Shown: in pieces, positions 18,659 through 26,394 of the stretch
Layout: each line of letters starts with the position of its first letter
How positions within the stretch are numbered: the first letter of the stretch is position 1
NCBI GenBank assembly: GCA_016212085.1
Contig: JACRHL010000021.1
Span: 58,028 to 122,027 of the forward strand
DNA: 64,000 nucleotides
Reading direction: 5' to 3'
Origin: Nitrospirota bacterium
GTDB lineage: Bacteria; Nitrospirota; JACRHL01
The notes under the pieces: model-generated
Databases searched by the model: none
What the model saw: the letters and a program-made list of their open reading frames with translations, nothing else
What the model was told of the DNA's origin: nothing
Made by a program: the position numbers and the translations under genes

Positions 18659-18832
18659 ATGATGGAACGCGACTGGCCCTACCCGCCCCAATGGCAGGAG
18701 CGCCGCGAGGAGATGGCCCGCTGCGGATGCAGCCACTGCGACGCCCTGCGCGCCGACGCCCCGGCCAAGGCCGCCGCCCTGGCGCGCTACGTGGCGGCCC
18801 AGGGCACCGCCCCGGCGGAGGCGGCCCCATGA
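18659..18832 (+). CDS. Small phage-type protein with CxxC motif
   Basis: A 57-residue protein starting at ATG 18659 (or the adjacent ATG 18662) behind GGAGGGAGAACG. It contains CGCSHC near the middle, a possible metal-binding knuckle, and an Ala-rich helix. I do not recognise a family. It overlaps the next gene by ATGA, and the following two genes are phage-type, so it is probably the first gene of a phage-derived operon. Confidence 0.6.
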   Translation: MMERDWPYPPQWQERREEMARCGCSHCDALRADAPAKAAALARYVAAQGTAPAEAAP

Positions 18833-19101
18833 GCGAGACCGGCAACTGGCACCTGGACCGGCGCGTGTCGGTGGGGCACCTGGTCACCACCCTCACCGTG
18901 CTGGTGGCCATGGTGCTGTGGGGGGCGCGGCTGGAGACGCGCATCGTGCTCATGGAGCAGGATGCCGCCCGCCAGGCGCGCGTCGACGCCCGCCAGGAGG
19001 CGGACGTGCAGCGCCTGCGCGAGGAGATCCGGGAGGAGCTGAAAAGCCTGAACGCCAAGATGGACCGCTTTTTCGAGCGGCTCATCAAGGGGGGTGAGTG
19101 A
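18829..19101 (+). CDS. Single-helix phage membrane protein with coiled coil
   Basis: A 90-residue protein. One membrane helix (VGHLVTTLTVLVAMVLWGA) near residue 25 is followed by a coiled coil (EADVQRLREEIREELKSLNA). This layout is common for small phage proteins encoded next to terminase genes (DUF2730-like or holin accessory proteins). Its start overlaps the preceding stop as ATGA and its own stop overlaps the next start as GTGA, indicating coupled translation. The exact role is not clear. Confidence 0.65.
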   Translation: MSETGNWHLDRRVSVGHLVTTLTVLVAMVLWGARLETRIVLMEQDAARQARVDARQEADVQRLREEIREELKSLNAKMDRFFERLIKGGE

Positions 19102-19553
19102 CCCGGCCGGACACCGCCGCCGGCCAGCGCGGGCGCGGTACCCCCACGCGCTACACCATCGCCACCGCCCGCGCCATCTGCCAGCGCCTGGCGCGGGGCG
19201 AGCCCCTCACCCTGGTCTGCGCCGATCCGGCCATGCCCGCCTACCGCACGGTGATGGACTGGCTGGCGGCGCGGCCGCGCTTCCGGGAGATGTATGCCCA
19301 GGCGCGGGTGCTCCAGGCCCATGCCCTGGCGGACGAGATCCTCCAGGTGCTGCGCTGTGACCGGCTGCCCCCGGCGGACAAGCAGGCGCGCATCAAGGGG
19401 CTGGCGTGGCTGGCCGCCAAGCTGCACCCGCAGAAATACGGCGACCGCTCCGGCCCCGCCCCGGACGGCGCCCCGGCCCCCGGCTTCACGGTCATCGTGA
19501 ACCCGCCGGCCATCGGGGCCGAACCCCTGGAACAGGAGAGTGACGATGAATAG
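19098..19553 (+). CDS. Phage terminase small subunit-like protein
   Basis: A 151-residue protein. The N-terminal half has a helix-turn-helix-like pattern (TIATARAICQRLARGEPLTL, PAMPAYRTVMDWLAARPRF), followed by REMYAQARVLQAHALADEIL and IKGLAWLAAKLHPQKYGDR. This order is typical of terminase small-subunit (DNA-recognition) proteins of tailed phages. It should recognise packaging DNA and load the large subunit, whose gene lies 9 kb away on the other strand (28206-29654). The GTG start overlaps the upstream stop. The C-terminal tail is acidic (EQESDDE). Confidence 0.75.
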   Translation: MTRPDTAAGQRGRGTPTRYTIATARAICQRLARGEPLTLVCADPAMPAYRTVMDWLAARPRFREMYAQARVLQAHALADEILQVLRCDRLPPADKQARIKGLAWLAAKLHPQKYGDRSGPAPDGAPAPGFTVIVNPPAIGAEPLEQESDDE

Positions 19554-19568
19554 GCAGGAACAACGGAA

Positions 19569-19711
19569 GGGCACCTCTCAAAACCTGCTGCGCGCTCCGA
19601 TTGCTGCGTTGGGCGGTGCTCGAACCCTCGCCTATCACCCAGATATGTCTCGGGCTCTGCGCTCCGTCCGCCTTGCACTCGGGGTGCTCGCGACGGTTTT
19701 GAGCGGTGCCC
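19569..19711 (+). mobile_element. Family I MITE-like element, copy 1 (in-frame insertion)
   Basis: 143 bp. Left end GGGCACCTCTCAAAACC; right end GGTTTTGAGCGGTGCCC, its near-exact inverted complement. It is flanked on both sides by GGAA (19565-19568 and 19712-19715), a 4-bp target duplication. Element plus duplication is 147 bp, so the host gene stays in frame. Confidence 0.85.
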
Positions 19712-19908
19712 GGAAGCAGCAACCACCCCAACGCCGCCTCACCGCCCGCCCCGGCGAGGACGGCATCATTGCCGATGAGACCCCCACCCCGCGCCTGATC
19801 GCCCTGGCCCGCGAGCTGGCGGCCAACCCGCAGGTGAGCCGGGAGGCGGCGTCCAAGGTGCTGTGGAGCGCCGTGAAGGCGGACCCACCCGCCATGCCGC
19901 CCCAACAT

Positions 19909-20051
19909 GGGCACGCCCGAAAACCTACTGCGCGGCCCCATCGCTGCGTTGGGCGGTGCTCGGCCCCTCGCCTATCGGCTTGATATGTCTCGGGGCCTGC
20001 GCTCCGTCCGCCTTGCGCTCGGGCCGCTCGCCACGGTTTTCGGGCGTGCCC
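19909..20051 (+). mobile_element. Family I MITE-like element, copy 2 (covarying termini)
   Basis: 143 bp. Left end GGGCACGCCCGAAAACC and right end GGTTTTCGGGCGTGCCC are perfect inverted complements, yet differ from the family consensus at matching positions on both sides. No clear target duplication (ACAT left, CGCC right). Confidence 0.8.
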
Positions 20052-20565
20052 CGCCCGCTGGCACGACGACCCCGGCCGCCGCGACGCCGCCATGCGCGGC
20101 CTGACCGCGCTGGCCACCGATCCCGCGCGCCGCCACCAGAACCCGGACGAGGTGCTGCACCTGTGGGCCAGCGGGATGGAGGGCAACCCCGGCGCCTACG
20201 AGCGGGCCCACCCCACGCCACCGTGGCGAACGGTGGGCCAGGTAGTTGGCTACGAGACCGACTTTTACGCGGACCAGCGCCGCTATCCCTTCACGGACGG
20301 CCTCCGGGCCGATTGGCACGACGTGAGCGGCAAGGTCGGTGGCAAGATCGCCAAGGCCGCCCACGCCATCGGCGCCACCCAGGTGGAGCAGCGCTTGCTG
20401 GCCGACGCCGAGCGCGACCAACGGGCGGCGGAGGCGTTGCGAACGCAACACAAGTACGACCCGAACGCCTATCTGGCGTTCCTGGCGGGGCGGTACGGGC
20501 GGCAGGCCAATTCCTATGGGAACATCATTCGCAAGGTGGGCCCCCGTGTCGGCAGGAAAATATTT

Positions 20566-20719
20566 GGGCACCTCTAGGGCACCTCTATTAACCTGCTGCG
20601 CGCCCCGATTGCTGCGTTGGGCGGTGTTCGAACCCTCTCCTATCACCATGATATGTCTCGGATTCTGCGCTCCGTCCGCCTTGCACTCGCACCGCTCGCG
20701 ACGGTTATTAGAAGTGCCC
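20566..20719 (+). mobile_element. Family I MITE-like element, copy 3
   Basis: The left 11 bases (GGGCACCTCTA) are duplicated, then the usual 143-bp body runs from 20577 to GGTTATTAGAAGTGCCC. Flanked by ATTT on both sides (20562-20565, 20720-20723). It supplies the present stop codon of the gene it entered. Confidence 0.8.
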
Positions 20720-20744
20720 ATTTGGATGGAACCGATAGGCGTGG

Positions 20745-21110
20745 CTAGGTGATTGCCGCGAGAAGAACCGTTACCACAAGGATCGAAACGGAAAACAACA
20801 CCAGAAACCAGAATCCGTCCGGCCAGCGCCGCTCCGGCCAGCGGCGCATCATCCGGCGGCGCAAGGGCTCGGCCAGGCCGGCCAGCAACCCGGCCAGGCC
20901 GAGCCCCTCCGTGGCCGCGCACGGCACGCCGCCACCGATGTCCGCCTCGCACAGGTAGACGGACACCAGGAACAGCAACGCCCCGGCGGTGACGAAGATG
21001 ACTGCCCGGCTTTCCCACAGCGCTCGCCGCATGGGAACAGGGCGCACCGTCCTGGGTTCCCGGGGATACGGGGCACCGGGCTCGGGCGTCTGGGGCGGCT
21101 GCTCGCTCAT
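20745..21110 (-). CDS. Two-helix inner-membrane protein of unknown function
   Basis: A 121-residue protein. A proline-rich N-terminus (EQPPQTPEPGAPYPREP) is followed by two membrane helices, AVIFVTAGALLFLVSVYLCE and FWFLVLFSVSILVVTVLLAA, with a basic Arg/Trp-rich loop (RRRMMRRWPERRWPDG) between or just before the second. The start ATG at 21110 is the first in frame close to the N-terminus; a longer frame is possible. I do not recognise a family. It lies between the element-riddled phage gene and the pentapeptide gene. Confidence 0.6.
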   Translation of the reverse strand: MSEQPPQTPEPGAPYPREPRTVRPVPMRRALWESRAVIFVTAGALLFLVSVYLCEADIGGGVPCAATEGLGLAGLLAGLAEPLRRRMMRRWPERRWPDGFWFLVLFSVSILVVTVLLAAIT

Positions 21111-21167
21111 GGTGATGAGGGTACCAACCGGCGGTAACGGCGGCAAGGGGGATTGATCGCGTTATGC

Positions 21168-21259
21168 TATCCTTCCCCCGGGCGCGCGGCGGGCACGTAC
21201 CAACAGGGGCTCTTGCAGCCCCGTCCGGCATCCTTCCCCTGGGCGCGCGGCGGGCACGG
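21168..21259. repeat. Spaced 30-bp direct repeat
   Basis: ATCCTTCCCCCGGGCGCGCG followed by GCGGGCACG occurs at about 21170 and again, with one substitution, about 60 bases later. It lies in the spacer between the divergent membrane-protein and pentapeptide genes. Confidence 0.55.
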
Positions 21260-21321
21260 TTGTTGGCGGCGGGGCCGGCGGGGCGCTAGACTGACCGGAA
21301 CCATCCAGCACGGGGCGCGCC

Positions 21322-23085
21322 ATGGCCGAGGGACAGCGGTGTGAGTTCAAGCATGAGGCGTACAACTTCATCCGCACCCTCCCCGATGGAATTTGGAGGG
21401 CCGTGGACAGCCAGGAGCGGTGCTGGATGCGGACGGACACGGCAACCTTCACAACCGAGTCCGGCCCCGAACGCTACTGCCTGCTGCACGCCCGGGCGGG
21501 CCAGGAGCCGGAGGATCGTAAGGACTGGCCCCTGGCAATGCGGGAGGACGCCCAGGCGGCCCTGCTGGGACGGCTGGTCCGCGAGTGGGCGGAGGTGGTC
21601 GGGCAATTGCCGGAAGGCCAGCGGCCCGCGCTGGTGCTGGCGGGCATCCGGTGCGGTGACATCGACCTCAACAAGCAGGTTTTTCCCGCCCGGATCGATT
21701 GCAGCGGGGCCAAGTTCATGGGCGACGCCTGGTTTGGCAAGGCCGAGTTCACGGGCGACGCCTTGTTTCGCGGGGCCACGTTCACGGGCAGCGCCGAGTT
21801 TGGCGGGGCCACGTTCACGGGCAGCGCCGAGTTTGGCGGGGCCACGTTCACGGGCGGCGCCGAGTTTGGCGGGGCCACGTTCACGGGCGACGCCAGGTTT
21901 GGCGGGGCCACGTTCACGGGCGACGCCAGGTTTGGCGGGGCCACGTTCACGGGCGACGCCTGGTTTCGCGGGGCCACGTTCACGGGCGACGCCTGGTTTC
22001 GCGGGGCCACGTTCACGGGCGACGCCGAGTTTGATCGTGCGGCGTTCAGCGGGGATGCCCTGTTCCGCCGCACACAGTTCGAGGGCCGGCTGGTGGCCGA
22101 AGCTGCATGGTTCCTGGGCCGGCTGGTGCTGGAGGACAACCAATTCGGCTTCCCCGCCGTGTTCTCCGGCTGCCACATGCACCGGCTCGAGTACCGCACC
22201 CACAAGGGGGAGCGGCTGTTTTTCAACGGCTGCATCACCGTGGACCGGGTGGACGACCACCTGGTTGATGCGGAAACCCGCGGCACCCTTGACCTCGCCA
22301 TTCTGGAGAATGGAGCCCGGCCCACGGAACGGCAGGCGGGCTGGCTCGGGTTCCAAGGCCAGCACTGCGAGCAGATCACCTTCCAGAACATGGACTTGAG
22401 CCGGGCGGATTTCGTCCGGGCGGACGTTTCCAAGACGCGCTTCATCTCCTGCCGCTGGAACCCGCCGGACAAGCCGCGCTATCCGAGGCTGTGGGGCCAC
22501 CCGGACAAGCTGCCTTCGCAGGACCGGGAGCAGAACGAGCAGGAGTTGTTGCTGTTCAAGAACGCCTACGAGCAGCTCAAGAACAACCTGGAGGGGCACC
22601 GGGATTACGTGCAGGCGGGGGCGTTCCACTATTGGGAGATGGACCTGCGCCAGCGGCTGCTGCGGCTGAGCGGCAAAAATGGACGCAAGAACAGCGCAGA
22701 ACGTCCAGAGATGGCCCTGCGCCAGCGGCTGCTGCGGCTGCTGCGGCTGAGCGGACGGTGGCTGGAGCGGGTGCTGTTCGGCCTGTACCGGCTGACCGCC
22801 GATTATGGCGAGAGCTACGCCAAGCTATTCGTGACCATCGCCGTCACCCTGGGGCTGGCCACCCTGGGGGTGCATTGGCGGGAGTATCTGCCGTGGGACG
22901 GGTGCGGGGTTTGGCAGACGTTCCACAACACCGTGTTCAGCCTGGTGCCGTCCGCGTTCCAGAAGGACAGTTCCAGCGCGTTGCAGCACGACGCCAGCAA
23001 GTGGATCGTGCTTGGCGAGGGCATCCTCCTGGTCGTCCTGGTGCCCATGTTCGTCATGGCCGTCCGCCGCCGGTTCCGGCGCTGA
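21322..23085 (+). CDS. Pentapeptide-repeat membrane protein
   Basis: A 587-residue protein. An N-terminal module of about 120 residues contains spaced cysteines and the phrases RCWM, RYCLLHARAG and RKDWPLAMR. A right-handed beta-helix follows, built of about nine nearly identical 10-residue units (GATFTGDAEF type), then imperfect pentapeptides (AAFSGDALF) and a second pentapeptide patch (NMDLSRADFVRADVSKTRF). A helical linker (RQRLLRLSG, repeated) precedes two membrane helices near the C-terminus (LFVTIAVTLGLATLGVHW, WIVLGEGILLVVLVPMFVMA), resembling ion-channel-linked pentapeptide proteins. The 30-bp DNA units are almost identical, so copy number may vary. A shorter paralogue of the N-terminal module plus pentapeptides is at 62966-63757. 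Function unknown. Confidence 0.83.
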   Translation: MAEGQRCEFKHEAYNFIRTLPDGIWRAVDSQERCWMRTDTATFTTESGPERYCLLHARAGQEPEDRKDWPLAMREDAQAALLGRLVREWAEVVGQLPEGQRPALVLAGIRCGDIDLNKQVFPARIDCSGAKFMGDAWFGKAEFTGDALFRGATFTGSAEFGGATFTGSAEFGGATFTGGAEFGGATFTGDARFGGATFTGDARFGGATFTGDAWFRGATFTGDAWFRGATFTGDAEFDRAAFSGDALFRRTQFEGRLVAEAAWFLGRLVLEDNQFGFPAVFSGCHMHRLEYRTHKGERLFFNGCITVDRVDDHLVDAETRGTLDLAILENGARPTERQAGWLGFQGQHCEQITFQNMDLSRADFVRADVSKTRFISCRWNPPDKPRYPRLWGHPDKLPSQDREQNEQELLLFKNAYEQLKNNLEGHRDYVQAGAFHYWEMDLRQRLLRLSGKNGRKNSAERPEMALRQRLLRLLRLSGRWLERVLFGLYRLTADYGESYAKLFVTIAVTLGLATLGVHWREYLPWDGCGVWQTFHNTVFSLVPSAFQKDSSSALQHDASKWIVLGEGILLVVLVPMFVMAVRRRFRR

Positions 23086-23280
23086 AGGGTCGACAAGGGG
23101 CGCTTGCCGCCGGCGTTGCCGGGGCCCGGTGGGCCCTCCCCTGCCCGTTTGGGCGCGGCGACCGGGGCGCCTGCGACGGTTAACGGGGGTACCCATTCCC
23201 CCCCAAAACGAACGCGCGGCACATCGAACCCAGCCCCCATCGTTGGATTCGATGCACCGCGCGCGGGCGTGGCCTGGCGG
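23086..23280. other. Spacer with a family I right-end remnant
   Basis: No gene. The bases TGCGACGGTTAACGGGGGTA near 23169-23190 resemble the right end of the long family I elements, suggesting an old truncated copy. Confidence 0.4.
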
Positions 23281-23370
23281 TCAGGCGCCTGCCAGGCAGG
23301 CGCACACCAGGGCGATCATGGCCCACAGGCCGGGGCGGACGGCCGGTGGGGTGGCGGGTTTAGCGTTCAT
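23281..23370 (-). CDS. Putative 29-residue membrane peptide
   Basis: An ATG at 23370 encodes MNAKPATPPAVRPG followed by a helix LWAMIALVCACLAGA and stop. A basic/proline-rich head plus one hydrophobic helix fits a small membrane peptide. There is no convincing ribosome binding site, and the gene starts only 5 bases from a family I element, so it may have lost its own promoter. Unrecognised. Confidence 0.35.
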   Translation of the reverse strand: MNAKPATPPAVRPGLWAMIALVCACLAGA

Positions 23371-23375
23371 GGTCA

Positions 23376-23539
23376 GGGCACTTCCATCAACCTGCCGCGC
23401 GCCCCGATTGCCGCGCCCAGCGGTGCCCGAACCCTCGCCCATCACCGCGATATGCCCCGGATTCTGCGCGGCGTGGCGGTGCCGCTCCGCTCGGGGTGCC
23501 TTGCACCCGGTGCCCTTGCGACGGTTGATGAAGGGGCCC
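23376..23539 (+). mobile_element. Family I element, long variant, copy 4
   Basis: 164 bp. Left end GGGCACTTCCATCAACC; right end GGTTGATGAAGGGGCCC, an imperfect inverted complement. The internal part has about 20 extra bases in the GCGGCGTGGCGGTGCCGCTC region. Flanks GTCA and ATCA may be a decayed 4-bp duplication. Confidence 0.75.
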
Positions 23540-23540
23540 A

Positions 23541-23942
23541 TCACTTGCCCACCCGGATGATGTGTTGCACCGCGTTGTCGATCAGCTTGCGCCAGGCCGC
23601 CTCCACCTCCGGGGTGAGCTTGGTGTCGAACTCCCGCACGCACTGCATCAGGCTGTTGGACCAGTAGCTGTACAGGTCGGCCCGGATGTCCATGCCGCGC
23701 ACGCCGTGGCTTTCGCCGATGCGGTTCAGGGAGTTCGCGGCCATCATGTTGTGCTGCGAGAACAGGATCACCATGGAGATGCCGTTGCGCAGCAGTTTTT
23801 TCTGCTCCTTGAAGTCCGTGTTCCTGAACATGGGCGCAAGGCCCGGATGGCTGGCCAGGAAGATGTCGTAAAAACGGTCGATGAAGCCCCCCTTCAGGGT
23901 GCAGCGAGCGTAGCTCTCCTGCACCGCGCCTACACTGTCCAT
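23541..23942 (-). CDS. Single-domain bacterial globin
   Basis: A 133-residue haem protein. FIDRFYDIFLASHPGLAPMF, EQKKLLRNGISMVILFSQ, RIGESHGVRGMDIRADLYSYW and LTPEVEAAWRKLIDNA follow the helix pattern of bacterial single-domain globins. The proximal His is in ESHGVRG. Likely roles are oxygen or nitric-oxide binding and detoxification in the cytoplasm. The ATG at 23942 has AAGGAGATCAGA upstream, so the longer upstream frame is rejected. The gene is monocistronic; a family I element ends 1 base beyond its stop codon and may influence 3' processing. Confidence 0.83.
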   Translation of the reverse strand: MDSVGAVQESYARCTLKGGFIDRFYDIFLASHPGLAPMFRNTDFKEQKKLLRNGISMVILFSQHNMMAANSLNRIGESHGVRGMDIRADLYSYWSNSLMQCVREFDTKLTPEVEAAWRKLIDNAVQHIIRVGK

Positions 23943-24233
23943 TCTGATCTCCTTGTGTCTCCGTTTGCGTGAACGCCCCCCCGGGGCCCGGTCTTGGGCC
24001 ACCACCATGGTGACTGGCTTACTGATCGGCCCCCGCCACCCCCGCCCCGATGACGGATGTCATATGGAAAGCCATGTTTATTTCCCGGCGGGGGGAGGGG
24101 GGGCGAAAAGGGGGCGAATCGGCTGGGTCAGGATGTGCGGGGGCGCGAAAAGGAGGGCACCTTACGGGGAGCCACGCGCCGTGCCCGGTTGAACAGGCCG
24201 CGGTGCCCCATGGGTGGGAGGGGCGTTATATGG
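23943..24233. other. Intergenic region downstream of rloB-like gene
   Basis: About 290 bases of G-rich DNA between the start of the globin gene and the end of the RloB-like gene. I see no gene, repeat family or terminator. Confidence 0.45.
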
Positions 24234-24920
24234 CTACTGCGTGCCCCGGAGGGAGAATAGGATATCGACGGCTTCGTGTACGTGCGTGTGGGGATTCGAC
24301 GTGCCGTTGGCTGATGCCCGCAGCAGGCCGGCGGCAGCTAGTTGCCCTGCGGCGGCCCTTCTGTTTTCAAGGTGCTGAAAAATACCAGCGCTTCCTTTGT
24401 GGTAAGCGGGCCAGTGCTGTTTCAGCAGATGTTCCGTCTGCTCCCCGATGGACCGCCCCCCTGACGGCGCAATGGGTGCGGTATGGTCCGTGAAGTGCAG
24501 CAATAACCAAAACTCAAAGCAGGGCTCCGATGTAATGGCGCGGAAATCGGCCTGTCCGGCGGATTTTCTCCCACACTTCATGGTCAACGGGGTTTGTTGA
24601 ATGGAAGCGACGGCGTTTTGGTAATGGTTGTGGCTGTCCCGGTCGAACACGCACAACACGTAATCGTAATCGGGATGCTTCCGGAATTCCTCTACAGCGG
24701 TCTCAACCAGCCGTTTCGGATCGCACCCGGCGCCAATAACCTTCATGTTCAGGGTCTGTATTCTTTGGCTGGCGCGGATTTCCTTGAAATAGGTGGCGGA
24801 GGATTTTCCGTCCTCACAGACCACAAGCGCCCGCTTGTAGGTTGAGCGGGTCGCCTCCCGCCGCTTCAACTCCTTGGCGGCGTGCGCCTTGCGCTTCTGG
24901 TGCAGCTTGTCCGGCGCCAT
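24234..24920 (-). CDS. RloB-like TOPRIM-fold defence protein
   Basis: A 228-residue protein matching the RloB family. The acidic signature lies in ALVVCEDGKSSATYFKEI (Glu) and YVLCVFDRDSHNHY (Asp-Arg-Asp), consistent with a TOPRIM-like nuclease core; EPCFEFWLLLHFTDH is the family hallmark. The start ATG overlaps the stop of the upstream ATPase gene by one base (TGATG), so they are translationally coupled. RloA/RloB pairs are known from restriction-modification loci and resemble two-component ATPase plus TOPRIM anti-phage systems. The base composition is visibly less GC-rich than the neighbours, suggesting recent transfer. Confidence 0.85.
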   Translation of the reverse strand: MAPDKLHQKRKAHAAKELKRREATRSTYKRALVVCEDGKSSATYFKEIRASQRIQTLNMKVIGAGCDPKRLVETAVEEFRKHPDYDYVLCVFDRDSHNHYQNAVASIQQTPLTMKCGRKSAGQADFRAITSEPCFEFWLLLHFTDHTAPIAPSGGRSIGEQTEHLLKQHWPAYHKGSAGIFQHLENRRAAAGQLAAAGLLRASANGTSNPHTHVHEAVDILFSLRGTQ

Positions 24921-26173
24921 CAAAGCCGTTCCGGCGTCAGGACCGGGAGCGCGCCGTAGCGCCCGCTCATGTAACCCTTTTGCAGTTTTTCATCCAGGCG
25001 TGGCTTGAACTCGGACAGCGGCGTGAGCGTCGACGCCTGCGACGCGTCCTTTTCGACCAGCCAAATCTGGTCGCGCCGGAACAGGTCGTCCATCAACGTT
25101 ACATCGTGGGTGGTGAAGATAAGCTGTGCGTTTTTCGGGTTGTAATGGGGTGAATGGATCAGTTCCACCAGAAAACGCACCAGCTTAGGGTGCAGGCTGC
25201 TGAGCTCATCGATAACCAGCACCATGCCGTTCGCGATGATATCCCGCCACGGGCCGGCCAGGGCGAACATCGCCCTGGTACCGTCGGATTCCGATTCAAT
25301 TGGAAACCGCTCCTGTCCGCTGCCGTCGGGGCACTCGTGGAGAAACACGGGCCGCCGCATCTTTTTGCCCACGATCTCTTGTTTCAATTCTTCTGGCGCG
25401 CTGGGAAGGTCGTCCGCCGTGATCGTCTTTCGATCGACAGCGATTCCATTGATGCCCAGGTCGGCGGCCTTCATGAAATTAGCAAGACCGGAAGCGCCGC
25501 CTTCATTTTCAATCATATCCAGCGTGTGAGCGATGTGACGGTACTCCAGCAAACCGTTCCCCATCAGGAACAGCCCCTCCTGGAACCACTCCGGGATGAC
25601 CGACAACTGCTCGTGGTTGAGCTGTGCCGCCGTCGACACGAACAGGGCGTTGGGGCGAGTGGCCTCCTGGATGACCTGCCTCTGCCCCAGCAGGCTGTTC
25701 CCCATCCCCCAGGTGTACGCATCGCTTGCATCGTCATAACTGCGCTTGAACCACATCTGCGCGCGGCCGACGGGCCAAGCAAACAGCCACTCCTCCACCA
25801 CCCGTTCGCGGGTCAGCGCAAATCCGTACTGGTAGTGGATGCCCTTGTGGATGAACAGGATCTCGAATTCGCTCGGCTGATTCCGGCTATCCCGGTCCAG
25901 GAGAAACGGCGTCGCGCCGGTTTTCGCCTTGGGCTCACGGCCCGTCGCGGAATCCCGGACAAAGTTGTGCATGAACGCCAGCGCATTGATTACGTTAGTC
26001 TTTCCGCTGGCATTGGGGCCGAACAGAGCGGCCGAGCGGAGGAGTCGGGGGGCCTTGGGGGCCTTGGGGTCGAAGGTGTTGCCGGGCATCTCCTTTCCGG
26101 AGCCCGCCACCATGGACAGCGTCTGCTTCTCCCGGATGGACCGGAAGTTGGTCACGCTGAACTCGATGAGCAT
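24920..26173 (-). CDS. RloA-like AAA/ABC-type ATPase
   Basis: A 417-residue ATPase of the AAA_15/AAA_21 (ABC-like) type. Walker A FGPNASGKTNVINAL follows the N-terminal FSVTNFRSIREKQTLSM strand. The signature-like ESDGTRAMFALAGPW, Walker B MVLVIDELSSLHPKLV and the H-loop LIFTTHDVTLMDDLF are all intact. The family usually senses phage and activates the partner nuclease. It is the first gene of the pair; an AT-rich upstream region (26174-26300) with a TGCGGA-AAA-TCCGCA palindrome likely holds its promoter. It lies directly downstream of phage portal and terminase genes on the same strand. Confidence 0.86.
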   Translation of the reverse strand: MLIEFSVTNFRSIREKQTLSMVAGSGKEMPGNTFDPKAPKAPRLLRSAALFGPNASGKTNVINALAFMHNFVRDSATGREPKAKTGATPFLLDRDSRNQPSEFEILFIHKGIHYQYGFALTRERVVEEWLFAWPVGRAQMWFKRSYDDASDAYTWGMGNSLLGQRQVIQEATRPNALFVSTAAQLNHEQLSVIPEWFQEGLFLMGNGLLEYRHIAHTLDMIENEGGASGLANFMKAADLGINGIAVDRKTITADDLPSAPEELKQEIVGKKMRRPVFLHECPDGSGQERFPIESESDGTRAMFALAGPWRDIIANGMVLVIDELSSLHPKLVRFLVELIHSPHYNPKNAQLIFTTHDVTLMDDLFRRDQIWLVEKDASQASTLTPLSEFKPRLDEKLQKGYMSGRYGALPVLTPERL

Positions 26174-26230
26174 CGGTCAGGTCTCCCGTAATAAGCCACT
26201 AAAAATACAAAAACTGGCGAATTCTGCGGA

Positions 26231-26246
26231 AAATCCGCAAAAAACG
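26231..26246. promoter_or_regulatory. Palindrome in the rloA upstream region
   Basis: TGCGGAAAATCCGCA, arms TGCGGA and TCCGCA, lies about 60 bases before the RloA-like start in an unusually AT-rich stretch. It could be an operator or small hairpin. A single ACGCAA block follows it, weaker than the tandem GAAACGCAA sites. Confidence 0.4.
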
Positions 26247-26394
26247 CAAATTAAACATACCACACATCATTTATCGGGCCAGCCATGTCGCTGGTCAAGG
26301 GTTTTCGAAGAACTCGCCGCCCGTTTGCGCAAGCCTCCTAGGTTGCAACCCCAACGGCGGGACCGGCCCCCCTTGAGCCGGTCCCGCCGCCCCC

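Larger units (their letters stand above)
19546..20577 (+). pseudogene. Phage-type gene interrupted by three family I elements
   Basis: The start ATG at 19546 (with CAGGAG upstream) overlaps the terminase small-subunit stop. Removing the element at 19569-19711 plus one GGAA duplicate joins MNRQEQRK directly to QQPPQRRLTARPGEDGIIAD in frame, so that copy only adds 49 codons. The copy at 19909-20051 throws the frame into a TGA. Beyond it the same protein continues from about 20092 (MRGLTALATDPARRHQ to RKIFGHL). The copy at 20566 replaces the original end; restoring the ATTT target gives RKIFGWNR then stop. The ancestral protein was about 245 residues, carried the IIADETP motif shared with two other phage-type genes, and is probably structural. 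The 20092-20577 part could still be made separately. Confidence 0.7.

Noticed and set aside
21755..22035. CRISPR-like 30-bp repeats
   Set aside because: The repeats are continuous coding sequence for pentapeptides without unique spacers.
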